From Pedobacter endophyticus (GTDB lineage Bacteria > Bacteroidota > Bacteroidia > Sphingobacteriales > Sphingobacteriaceae): DNA of 64,000 nucleotides. Positions 44,046 through 51,845 of the stretch are shown piece after piece (the first letter of the stretch is position 1; every line of letters begins with the position of its first letter). The notes beneath the pieces were generated by a model, which saw nothing but the letters and a program-made list of their open reading frames with translations, was not told the DNA's origin and searched no databases. The stretch covers positions 4,960,001 to 5,024,000 of the forward strand of contig NZ_CP064939.1 in assembly GCF_015679185.1 (NCBI RefSeq), in the 5' to 3' direction. Position numbers and translations under genes: made by a program.

Positions 44046-45543
44046 CCAGCCCGATGATGCCGCCTACCTCTCTGATGAAGAGAAAGGCAATCAGCTTTTT
44101 CCGGTTTTTATAAAACTGAACAAGCTGCGTACATTATTAATTGGTGCAGGAAATATTGGCCTCGAAAAATTAACGGCAATTGTAAACAACAGTCGCCATG
44201 CCCGAATTACCATTGTTGCCGAAATTATTTCGCCGGAGGTTTATACACTCATAGCAGATTACCCCAACATAAAAGTAAGGCAGAAAAGCTTTGATGTAGC
44301 TGATCTCGAAAATATCGACATCGTTTTTGCGGCTACAAATAACTACATCTTAAACGAAGAAATTAGAGCCGTAACCCATCAAAAAGGATTGCTAATCAAC
44401 GTGGCCGATAAACCCGATTTGTGCGACTTTTATTTAGGTTCTATCGTGCAAAGGGGCGATTTAAAGATCGCTATTTCTACAAACGGCAAATCGCCGACCA
44501 TTGCAAAGCGATTGAAGCAAATTTTAAATGAGGGCATTCCGCACGAGCTGGATGAAACTTTGCAAAATATGAGCGCTCTGCGCCAAACCCTAAATGGCGA
44601 TTTTTCGGCTAAAGTTAGAAAGCTGAACAAGGTAACAGAAAGCTTAATCAATCCCCGTCCTAAAACCTTTGCCGAGCGCAACATTAAATGGTTAATTTGG
44701 ATAGCATCAGTTTTACTTATCGGTACCATCGGCTTATCGCTATGGCATAAAGAGCCCGAATTTCAGGCCTTTTTAATCAATATCGATCCGCTTTTTTACT
44801 GGTTTTTGGGTGCAGGTTTTGTATTTGCCCTTATAGATGGTGCCATTGGCATGTCGTACGGCGTAACCACCGCCTCATTTTCGTTGGCAATGGGCTTGCC
44901 ACCGGCCTCGGCCAGTATGGCCATCCACATTTCAGAAGTAATGAGCAACGGAATTGCCGGTTGGATGCACTACCGCATGGGCAACGTAAACTGGAAATTG
45001 TTTAGGATTCTAATTATTCCGGCAATTGTTGGTGCAGTGTTAGGGGCTTTCATTCTGTCGTCGTTAGAGCATTACAGTTCTTATGTAAAGCCCGTTGTGG
45101 CTATTTATACCCTCTTTTTGGGCGGTGTAATTTTAATGAAAGCGTTTAATGTTAAAAGAAAACGGGCAGATCAAAAAATCAAAAGAATTGGCTTTTTGGG
45201 CTTCGTGGGCGGCTTTATCGATGCAGCTTTCGGCGGGGGTTGGGGTTCTATCGTATTATCGAGCTTGATTGCAGGCGGACGCCACCCCTTATTTTCGCTC
45301 GGAACAGTTAAAATCAGCAGGTTTTTTATCGCCACCCTCAGTTCCCTAACATTTTTTACCATGTTGGGCGGTAAGCATTGGGAAGCGGTTTTGGGCCTGA
45401 TTGTCGGTAGTGCCATCGCATCACCAATAGCCGCAAGAGTTTCAAATAAAATTTCTGCAAAAACGATTATGGTAGCCGTTGGGTTTATCGTAATGATTGT
45501 AAGTTTGCGCAGTGTAGTCATGTTTGTTTTAAAATTAATTTAG
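44029..45543 (+). CDS. Fusion: precorrin-2 dehydrogenase / sirohydrochlorin ferrochelatase (CysG N-domain) with TauE/SafE exporter
   Basis: 504 residues. Residues 25-220 are the CysG/Met8 domain: LLIGAGNIGLEK (NAD loop), INVADKPDLCDFYLGS with the catalytic Asp of NVxD, and ISTNGKSPTIAKRLK; it oxidises precorrin-2 and inserts iron to make siroheme. From about residue 225 onward come about eight membrane segments forming a TauE/SafE permease, with two half repeats (GAIGMSYGVTTASFSLAMGL; GGFIDAAFGGGWGSIVLSSL). Such permeases export sulfite or related sulfur anions. The joined frame has no stop or shift between domains, so one membrane protein couples cofactor synthesis to a sulfur-anion transporter. 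It overlaps cobA by 17 bp and touches cysH. Confidence 0.93.
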   Translation: MQVLPNQPDDAAYLSDEEKGNQLFPVFIKLNKLRTLLIGAGNIGLEKLTAIVNNSRHARITIVAEIISPEVYTLIADYPNIKVRQKSFDVADLENIDIVFAATNNYILNEEIRAVTHQKGLLINVADKPDLCDFYLGSIVQRGDLKIAISTNGKSPTIAKRLKQILNEGIPHELDETLQNMSALRQTLNGDFSAKVRKLNKVTESLINPRPKTFAERNIKWLIWIASVLLIGTIGLSLWHKEPEFQAFLINIDPLFYWFLGAGFVFALIDGAIGMSYGVTTASFSLAMGLPPASASMAIHISEVMSNGIAGWMHYRMGNVNWKLFRILIIPAIVGAVLGAFILSSLEHYSSYVKPVVAIYTLFLGGVILMKAFNVKRKRADQKIKRIGFLGFVGGFIDAAFGGGWGSIVLSSLIAGGRHPLFSLGTVKISRFFIATLSSLTFFTMLGGKHWEAVLGLIVGSAIASPIAARVSNKISAKTIMVAVGFIVMIVSLRSVVMFVLKLI

Positions 45544-45545
45544 TG

Positions 45546-46268
45546 ATGGGAGTAGAGGAGCTTAAAACCGAACTTCAAGGTTTAAATACAATAGAAAAAC
45601 TAAGATATCTTGCCGATAAATTTGCCGGGAGAATCATTTTTTCCACTAGTTTTGGCTGGGAAGATCAGGCCATTACACACCTGATTTTTTCAAATGATAT
45701 CCCGATCAAAGTGTTTACGCTGGAAACCGGGCGATTATTTCCAGAAACCTATTATGTTTGGAACCGTACGCTCGAAGTGTACAACAAGCCCATTCATGCC
45801 TATTATCCGCAAAATGAACTGTCGCAGGAAATGGTGAATACCAAAGGCCCAAATAGTTTTTACGAATCTGTTGAGAATAGAAAAGAATGCTGTTATATTC
45901 GCAAAATTGAACCGCTGAAAAGAGCGTTAAAAGGCAATGAGATTTGGATAACAGGAATCAGGGCCGAACAAAGTGCAAACCGCGAGGATATGCACGATCT
46001 GGAATGGGATGAGGGAAACCAGTTGATAAAATTTCACCCAATTTTCGACTGGACTTTAGACGATGTGAAAAGCTATATCAAAGAAAATAACATCGTTTAC
46101 AATACCTTGCACGATAAAGGCTTTCCGAGCATCGGCTGTGCCCCATGTACAAGAGCGGTACAACCCGGCGAAGATTTTAGGGCCGGCAGATGGTGGTGGG
46201 AAGACCAAAGCAAAAAAGAATGCGGGTTGCACGCTACAGAGGCGGAAGGCGTAAAGGCAGAGGGTTGA
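45546..46268 (+). CDS. cysH: [4Fe-4S] adenylylsulfate (APS) reductase
   Basis: 240 residues from the ATG at 45546; a GTG three bases earlier overlaps the upstream stop. Reduces activated sulfate to sulfite. The nucleotide loop is IFSTSFGWEDQ, and the four iron-sulfur cysteines that mark APS-type enzymes are present: ECC (C115, C116) and GCAPC (C198, C201), with catalytic Cys226 in KKECGLH. No APS kinase (cysC) is in the operon, consistent with direct use of APS. The extreme C-terminus (ATEAEGVKAEG) is low complexity and runs straight into a tandem repeat array, so it may have been altered by repeat insertion. Confidence 0.95.
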   Translation: MGVEELKTELQGLNTIEKLRYLADKFAGRIIFSTSFGWEDQAITHLIFSNDIPIKVFTLETGRLFPETYYVWNRTLEVYNKPIHAYYPQNELSQEMVNTKGPNSFYESVENRKECCYIRKIEPLKRALKGNEIWITGIRAEQSANREDMHDLEWDEGNQLIKFHPIFDWTLDDVKSYIKENNIVYNTLHDKGFPSIGCAPCTRAVQPGEDFRAGRWWWEDQSKKECGLHATEAEGVKAEG

Positions 46269-46900
46269 AAGGAAAAAGTCCGAAGTCAGGAAGTCCGAAA
46301 GTCCGAAGATAGTGAGCAGAGTCTAAGCGAAAGTTATAGCGAACTGTGAGGGGTGTCCCCCTTTGGAGGGCACAGGGGGAGGATTAAAGCTTAACGACTA
46401 AAAGGAAAAAATCCGAAGTCAGGAAGTCCGAAGATAGTGAGCAGAGTCTAAGCGAAAGTTATAGCCAACTGTGAGGGGTGTCCCCCTTTGGAGGGGGCAG
46501 GGGGAGGATTAAAGCTTAACGACTAAGAGGAAAAAATCCGAAGTCAGGAAGTCCGAAAGTCCGAAGGTAGTGAGCAGAGTCTAAGCGAAAGTTATAGCGA
46601 ATTGTGAGGGGTGTCCCCCTTTGGAGGGGGCAGGGGGAGGATTAAAGCTTAACGACTAAAAGGAAAAAGTCCGAAGTCAGGAGGTCCGAAGATAGTGAGC
46701 AGAGTCTAAGCGAAAGTTATAGCGAACTGTGAGGGGTGTCCCCCTTTGGAGGGGGCAGGGGGAGGATTAAAGCTTAACGACTAAGAGGAAAAAATCCGAA
46801 GTCAGGAAGTCCGAAGGTAGTGAGCAAAGCTAAAGCGAAAAGCCCTCGCCACACCAGAGGGGCTAGTTTGTAACGATGCGCCAAGTAGTAACAAAGCGAT
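46268..46900. repeat. Tandem 125/133-bp repeats between cysH and cysD
   Basis: Five units start at 46268, 46401, 46526, 46659 and 46784, the last diverging after about 60 bp. Lengths alternate 133 and 125 because of an 8-bp duplication (GAAAGTCC). Each unit has CCGAAGTCAGGA, GTGAGCAGAGTCTAAGCG and a G/C hairpin CCCCCTTTGGAGGGGG. Copies are nearly identical. The array starts at the cysH stop codon, inside an otherwise compact operon. Confidence 0.95.
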
Positions 46901-47066
46901 CCCTCGCGATAATGAGATGAAAAAAAATAACAAATGATATAACAAATTGAAGATAAGAAAGGTAATGATCAGAAACGCATGAGCTGAATGTCCCATTCAA
47001 TCATTCAATCATTCGCTCATCCAATCATTCCATCCTTCAATAAAACAATCATTCAAAAATTAATAA
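46901..47066. other. Spacer before cysD
   Basis: Ends in a degenerate ATTCAATCATTCAATCATTC tract that reaches the cysD start codon, similar to tracts before cobA and cysN. No gene. Confidence 0.6.
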
Positions 47067-47972
47067 ATGAGTACATATAATTTTGATTACTTAGATGAGC
47101 TTGAGGCCGAGGCCATTCACATTTTACGTGAGGTTGCGGGACAATTTGAGAAACCGGCGTTATTATTTTCAGGCGGAAAAGATTCCATTACGCTAGTTCG
47201 TTTGGCAGAAAAAGCTTTTCGTCCGGGGAAATTTCCCTTTCCTTTAGTTCATATAGATACCGGCCACAACTTTCAGGAAACGATCGATTATCGCGATAAA
47301 ATGATCGAGAGAATCGGCGAAAGATTAATTGTTGGCTCAGTTCAGGAATCTATCGATCAAGGTAAAGTAGTAGAGCAAAAAGGTAAAAATGCCAGCAGAA
47401 ATGCCTTACAAACAGTTACCCTGTTAGATACCATCGCTAAACACCAATTCGATGCCTGTATTGGCGGCGCACGCAGAGACGAGGAGAAAGCCAGGGCCAA
47501 GGAACGCATTTTTTCCGTTCGTGATGAATTTGGCCAGTGGGACCCAAAACGCCAGCGGCCAGAACTTTGGAATATTTACAACGGTAAAATTCACAAAGGT
47601 GAAAATGTTCGTGTTTTTCCGATCAGCAACTGGACAGAGTTAGACGTTTGGAATTATATCCGCCGGGAAAACATTGAATTGCCAAGCATCTACTTCTCTC
47701 ACGAGCGAGAAGTGATCACCCGAAACGGGCAGTTAATGGCCGCATCGCCATTTCTGAATATGGATGAAGAGGATATCGTGTTTCGCAAACAAGTGCGTTT
47801 CCGTACCGTAGGCGATATGTCGTGTACCGCTGCGGTAGAATCAGAAGCAGTTTTGATTGATGATATCATCTCCGAAATAAGTGCTTCGAAAATATCTGAG
47901 CGTGGCGCACGCATGGACGATAAAGTTTCGGAAGCCGCAATGGAAGACAGGAAAAAGGGAGGGTATTTTTAG
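47067..47972 (+). CDS. cysD: Sulfate adenylyltransferase subunit 2
   Basis: 301 residues, the catalytic half of ATP sulfurylase that makes APS from sulfate and ATP. The PP-loop is LLFSGGKDSITLVRLA and further conserved stretches are VHIDTGHNFQET, CIGGARRDEEKARAKERIFS, FPISNWTELDVWNYI and the C-terminal ERGARMDDKVSEAAMEDRKK. It needs the GTPase CysN, encoded 70 bp downstream. The 800-bp repeat-rich gap after cysH leaves open whether cysDN has its own promoter; I see none with confidence. Confidence 0.97.
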   Translation: MSTYNFDYLDELEAEAIHILREVAGQFEKPALLFSGGKDSITLVRLAEKAFRPGKFPFPLVHIDTGHNFQETIDYRDKMIERIGERLIVGSVQESIDQGKVVEQKGKNASRNALQTVTLLDTIAKHQFDACIGGARRDEEKARAKERIFSVRDEFGQWDPKRQRPELWNIYNGKIHKGENVRVFPISNWTELDVWNYIRRENIELPSIYFSHEREVITRNGQLMAASPFLNMDEEDIVFRKQVRFRTVGDMSCTAAVESEAVLIDDIISEISASKISERGARMDDKVSEAAMEDRKKGGYF

Positions 47973-48042
47973 TTTTGAGTCTGTAGTTCTGAGTCCGGAG
48001 TCATTCACATTCAATCCCTCATTCATTCAATCATTATTAGTT

Positions 48043-49293
48043 ATGAACATATTAAAATTTTTTACAGCAGGCAGCGTAGATGATGGTAAAAGCACCTTAA
48101 TCGGCCGTTTGTTATATGATACCGATTCCATTTTAGCCGATCAGTTGGAAGCCTTGCAAAGCTCTAACCGCAAAAACGACGATGGAACCATCGATTTAGC
48201 CATTTTAACCGACGGTTTACGGGCCGAACGCGAGCAGGGTATCACCATTGATGTAGCTTACAAATACTTTCAAACCGCAAATCGCAAATTTATTATTGCC
48301 GATACCCCGGGCCACATCCAGTACACCCGAAATATGGTTACAGGCGCCTCAACAGCAAATCTGGCCATTATTCTTATCGACGCAAGAAACGGCGTAGTAG
48401 AGCAAACTATTCGCCATTCGTATCTGGTATCGCTCTTGGGGATTAAACATATCGTAGTTTGCATCAACAAAATGGATATGGTTGGTTACAGCGAAGAAGT
48501 GTACAACGCCATCATCGATAAATACAAAGTGTTGGCCCAACAACTTAAACTTGCCGATGTAAATTTTATTCCCGTTAGTGCGTTAAAGGGCGATAACATT
48601 GTTCAAAACTCTGATCGGATGGCTTGGTACCAGGGCGAGAGTTTGCTGCACTTTTTAGAAAAAGTAGATACCGATAACTTAGATAAATCGCAGTTGGCAC
48701 GGATGCCCGTTCAATGGGTGATCCGCCCTCAAACCGACGATTTGCACGATTATCGTGGTTATGCAGGTCGCGTACTGAGCGGTACCTTTAACCTCAACGA
48801 TAAAGTTACGGTATTGCCGTCTGGTGCCAGTTCAACCATCGAGAAGATTGAGTTTTTTGATCAGGCGCCCAACGCGGCACACGCAGGCCAGTCGGTAACC
48901 ATTCATTTAAAAGATGATGTAGACATTAGCCGGGGCGATACCATCGTAAATGCATCTGCCGTGCCACAAGAATCGAAACTAATTGAGGCCGATTTATGTT
49001 GGATGGACAGCCGTGCCTTAGATACTTCGATTATGTACCTCATTCAACATAACAGCAAGGTAACCAAATGTAAAATCAGCGAGATTTTGCACAAAGTAGA
49101 TATTAATACGTTAGAAAAGCACCCCGCTGACGAATTCAAATTGAACGACATTGGCCGGGTAATCGTTAAAACTGCTGATGCCTTAGCGTTCGATTTGTAC
49201 GACGAAAACAGGGCAAACGGATCAGCGATCCTGATTGATAGCCGCACCAATTTAACCGTAGGTGCCTTGATGTTCAGAGCTGCAGTTGAGTAA
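48043..49293 (+). CDS. cysN: Sulfate adenylyltransferase subunit 1 (GTPase)
   Basis: 416 residues from the ATG at 48043 (MNILKFFTAGSVDDGKSTLI). An in-frame start at 47881 would add 54 residues that overlap cysD and are not conserved, so it is rejected. G motifs are AGSVDDGKST (G1), ADTPGHIQYT (G3) and CINKMDM (G4), followed by EF-Tu-like beta domains (YAGRVLSGTFNLNDKV, VIVKTADALAFDLYD). It is CysN alone, with no fused APS kinase domain, which fits the APS reductase type of cysH. Last gene before a terminator. Confidence 0.97.
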   Translation: MNILKFFTAGSVDDGKSTLIGRLLYDTDSILADQLEALQSSNRKNDDGTIDLAILTDGLRAEREQGITIDVAYKYFQTANRKFIIADTPGHIQYTRNMVTGASTANLAIILIDARNGVVEQTIRHSYLVSLLGIKHIVVCINKMDMVGYSEEVYNAIIDKYKVLAQQLKLADVNFIPVSALKGDNIVQNSDRMAWYQGESLLHFLEKVDTDNLDKSQLARMPVQWVIRPQTDDLHDYRGYAGRVLSGTFNLNDKVTVLPSGASSTIEKIEFFDQAPNAAHAGQSVTIHLKDDVDISRGDTIVNASAVPQESKLIEADLCWMDSRALDTSIMYLIQHNSKVTKCKISEILHKVDINTLEKHPADEFKLNDIGRVIVKTADALAFDLYDENRANGSAILIDSRTNLTVGALMFRAAVE

Positions 49294-49412
49294 ATTGGAA
49301 ACGATGACTGGAAGATGTTTTTGGCAAACTCAGAAAGAACCGTAACCAAATATCATATGAAAACTCTAATTTTAGAGTGAACGCTACAAAGGATTCCTTT
49401 GGAAAACTTCAG

Positions 49413-49446
49413 CGGGGCATCGAAAACGATAGCCCCGTTTTTCTTT
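49413..49446 (+). terminator. Rho-independent terminator of the cys operon
   Basis: CGGGGCATCG and CGATAGCCCCG pair around an AAAA loop and are followed by TTTTTCTTTCTT. Confidence 0.85.
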
Positions 49447-49538
49447 CTTAAGTTTTTTTCCTGTCATCCTGAGTTTTAATTTTCTAGCGAAAAAATCAAT
49501 GTGGGTGATGTTTATATTCTTGCCGTCTTTGCAGCGCA

Positions 49539-49564
49539 GGCGGTCCCGAAACTTCGGGATTAAT
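49539..49564 (-). repeat. Fragment related to the 14294-14538 element
   Basis: GGCGGTCCCG...CGGGATTAAT is the inverse of ATTAATCCCG...CGGGACCGCC at 14468-14494, with a different loop between the palindromic CCCG and CGGG arms. Confidence 0.65.
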
Positions 49565-49789
49565 GCAAGCTAAAGCCATTCTTTCGCTTTAGGATTCCCA
49601 ACTAAATTGGGAATGACGACCGTTCGTAGTTGGCCTTCCAACCAGTTGGTTAAGGCGGCTGAAAATTCTCGGTCATATAGCCTCATAAAAAATAAACTCC
49701 GGAGAGGATGAAGACCTTTATTATGGAAACTCTGAGGTTTTTTCATCATATTTATACTATCTAAAATTCTTAATCCTAAAAATTAAACT

Positions 49790-50254
49790 ATGAATAAAAT
49801 TTCTGTTTACCTCGCTTTTGCTGCTTTTCCGTTCTTCTACGCTTGCAACTCATCAGATAAAAAAGCTGAAAATGCAAAAAAAGATTCTGTAATTAGTGAA
49901 ACGTGCTATGCTTCATCATTCGAGAAAGATAGTGCAGCAATGATCGTTAAAACCATGGCATCGGGGAAAATTACCGGCTCACTTTTAGTCAAATATGCAG
50001 AAAAGCCGCAAAACAATGGGAAAATTGATGGTAAGTTTCACGGCGACACTTTATTAGTCGATTACCGTTTTAACACTGGCGGAGACACTACAAGAGCATT
50101 CACCAATCCGTTGGCATTTTTAAAGAAAGACGGTAAGCTGATAATGGGCGTGGGGCAAATTGAAACCACATTGGGCCGCTCGTACTTCGTTAAAGGTAAG
50201 CCGATTAACTATGAAGCAGGTAAATTTACTTTTGAAGAAGTTCCTTGTAAATGA
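49790..50254 (+). CDS. Lipoprotein of unknown function
   Basis: 154 residues; lipoprotein signal with the lipid Cys at position 19 (FPFFYACNSSDKK), followed by a charged linker. The mature part has a pattern of beta strands (GKITGSLLVKYAEKPQNNGK, GDTLLVDYRFNTGGDT, LIMGVGQIETTLGRSYFVKG), including two further Cys (C43 and C153) that could form a disulfide. I do not recognise the family. It stands alone between the cys operon terminator and a MITE-like element, so context gives little. Confidence 0.75.
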   Translation: MNKISVYLAFAAFPFFYACNSSDKKAENAKKDSVISETCYASSFEKDSAAMIVKTMASGKITGSLLVKYAEKPQNNGKIDGKFHGDTLLVDYRFNTGGDTTRAFTNPLAFLKKDGKLIMGVGQIETTLGRSYFVKGKPINYEAGKFTFEEVPCK

Positions 50255-50290
50255 TGCAATAACCTCACCCATACTAGTCTTAGCATCTCC

Positions 50291-50543
50291 AATGCTATTA
50301 AGTTAAGCTTGTCAATTGTCATCCGATAGCTATCGGATCTGAGCATTCGACTGGAGTTTATCTTGAGCCTTTCGCCTACGCTCAAGATAAACTCTAGACG
50401 AAAGGCTCAATACAGGCTTAGTCGAAGACCCGTTCTATAGGATAAAACGAAAAATAGCTGTCCTTCGACTAAGCCTGTATTGAGCGTAGTCGAAATGCTC
50501 AGGATGACAATATTTTTCGTTTTATCCTTAACTTAATAGCATT
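50291..50543. mobile_element. MITE-like element with 16-bp inverted ends, copy 2 (long form)
   Basis: Starts and ends with ATGCTATTAAGTTAAG and its complement, as at 9987-10123, and shares the inner CCGATAGCTATCGG. This copy has an extra inner segment: a perfect 15-bp inverted pair GAGTTTATCTTGAGC (50354) with GCTCAAGATAAACTC (50380), and 50456-50516, which recurs inverted at 25448-25508. No coding capacity. Confidence 0.75.
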
Positions 50544-50618
50544 GTTAGCGTCTCGCTAAGACTTTTTCAGCGGCAGGTTTTTCTTCACCAAAGTTCTATC
50601 TGCAATTTATTTTGAAAT

Positions 50619-50653
50619 AAATTACTACAAATTCTATAGACTTTATATATTTG
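50619..50653 (+). promoter_or_regulatory. Promoter and operator block of the second SUMT gene
   Basis: 31 of 35 bases match 40813-40847: AAATTACTAC, AAATTCTATAGACTTT (near-palindromic) and the -7 element TATATTTG (50646-50653). The start codon is 40 bp downstream. Co-regulation with sulfite reductase is inferred. Confidence 0.7.
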
Positions 50654-50692
50654 TGTAATTAATAAAGAGAAAACGAGCTAATATTTTCTGAT

Positions 50693-51487
50693 ATGATTTT
50701 AAGTAAAGTAGAGAAAGCGAACATTGAGCCCAGAATTACGCTAATAGGTGCTGGTCCTGGCGATCCGGATTTATTTAGTTTGAAAGGTGTTAAAGCATTA
50801 AAAACGGCGGATGTTGTATTGTACGATGCCAATGTGAACGAAGCTTTACTGGCTCATGCAGCAGATGATATTCCCAAAGTATACGTAGGCAAACGCACCG
50901 ACGACGAAGATTTTTCGCAAGAGGCGGTTAACAAGCTCATTATTGATTATGCCTTAAATTATGGGCATGTGGTTCGATTAAAAAGCGGCGATCCTTTTTT
51001 CTTTGCGAAAGGGTATGAGGAGATCGATGCTGCCGAATCGTATAGCATTCCTACAGAGATTATTCCCGGCATTTCGAGCGCTACAGGTGCGCCGAGTCTG
51101 CAGAAAATTCCGATGATTTATAAAGACCTTAGCGAAAGCTTCTGGGCGGTGACGGGAACAAATTCAAAAGGAGAAATTTCTGATGATTTGTATATCGCTG
51201 CAAAAACCAGAGCTACAATTGTTGTTTTAAACGGCATTGCAAGGGTAAAGGAAATCGCCGAGATCTTTCAGTCCGAAAATAAAGGCTTGTTACCCGTTGC
51301 CGTTATTCAAAACGGCTCTACACCCGAAGAAAAAATTGCTGTCGGAACCGTTGATACCATTGCCGAAGTTGTTGAAGATAAAAACATTAAGGCGCCTGCA
51401 CTGCTTGTATTCGGCGATGTTGTTTCACTTCATCCCAAGTTTCAGCCTATTAAAGATTTTTATGAGGTTATTGCCAACGAATATTAG
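50693..51487 (+). CDS. Diverged SUMT-like paralogue (tetrapyrrole methylase fold)
   Basis: 264 residues, clearly homologous along its length to the canonical SUMT at 43275 (shared GAGPGDPD, VKALKTADVVLYDA, IDYALNYGHVVRLK, PGISSATGAP, LSESFWAVTGT). Family-invariant positions have changed: RLKGGDPFVFGRG is RLKSGDPFFFAKG and PVTHRGLSE is PMIYKDLSE. The SAM loop GAGPGDP is intact, so binding may persist while the substrate or reaction differs, or the protein is regulatory. It sits alone after a MITE-like element with its own promoter, shared in sequence with the sulfite reductase operon, and has a terminator. Confidence 0.88.
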   Translation: MILSKVEKANIEPRITLIGAGPGDPDLFSLKGVKALKTADVVLYDANVNEALLAHAADDIPKVYVGKRTDDEDFSQEAVNKLIIDYALNYGHVVRLKSGDPFFFAKGYEEIDAAESYSIPTEIIPGISSATGAPSLQKIPMIYKDLSESFWAVTGTNSKGEISDDLYIAAKTRATIVVLNGIARVKEIAEIFQSENKGLLPVAVIQNGSTPEEKIAVGTVDTIAEVVEDKNIKAPALLVFGDVVSLHPKFQPIKDFYEVIANEY

Positions 51488-51520
51488 GGTTTATTAAATT
51501 ATATATTTGCTTTTGTTGTG

Positions 51521-51552
51521 AAGTCGCTGATTAAAATTCGGCGGCTTTTTTT
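51521..51552 (+). terminator. Rho-independent terminator after the second SUMT gene
   Basis: AAGTCGCTGA pairs with TTCGGCGGCTT (two G-U pairs) around a short loop, followed by TTTTTTG. Confidence 0.75.
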
Positions 51553-51845
51553 GTTTTCGCGGCAATGCACTTCATATATAAGCCTGATTGAAGCGGAAAT
51601 ACTTTTTTAGGTTGCAATACTGATCGGTTGGGCCTACCAATCGCAAGAAAAGATTATAGCAAAAAGCAGGACTGCAACCGGCAAAGGAGCGCTAAGATTT
51701 CACTTTCAAAAAAATAATCTTTGCCCTGGGTAAACAAATTGTGCAGTTCTGTAAAATCTAAAAACAGCATCAAAATTAATGCAAAAATCTTTCAAAATCG
51801 GAAAACAATTAGTATCTTAACAAAGTTATCTACACCAAATATTTG
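51553..51845. other. Intergenic region before glgA
   Basis: AT-rich and noncoding by composition; presumably contains the glgA promoter, but I see no convincing TAnnTTTG box. Confidence 0.5.

Larger units (their letters stand above)
49294..49789. other. Intergenic region after cysN
   Basis: Contains the terminator at 49413-49446 and, at 49539-49564, an inverted copy of the CGGGACCGCC segment of the 14294-14538 element, plus GACGACCGTTCG near 49616. No gene is seen. The promoter of the lipoprotein gene is not identified. Confidence 0.7.

Noticed and set aside
46268..46900. CRISPR or coding repeat array in the cys operon
   Set aside because: The whole 125-133-bp unit is repeated with no unique spacers, and all frames contain stops.
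47881..48042. Extended N-terminus of CysN
   Set aside because: It overlaps cysD and would add 54 residues ahead of the P-loop that are not typical for the family; the ATG at 48043 fits.
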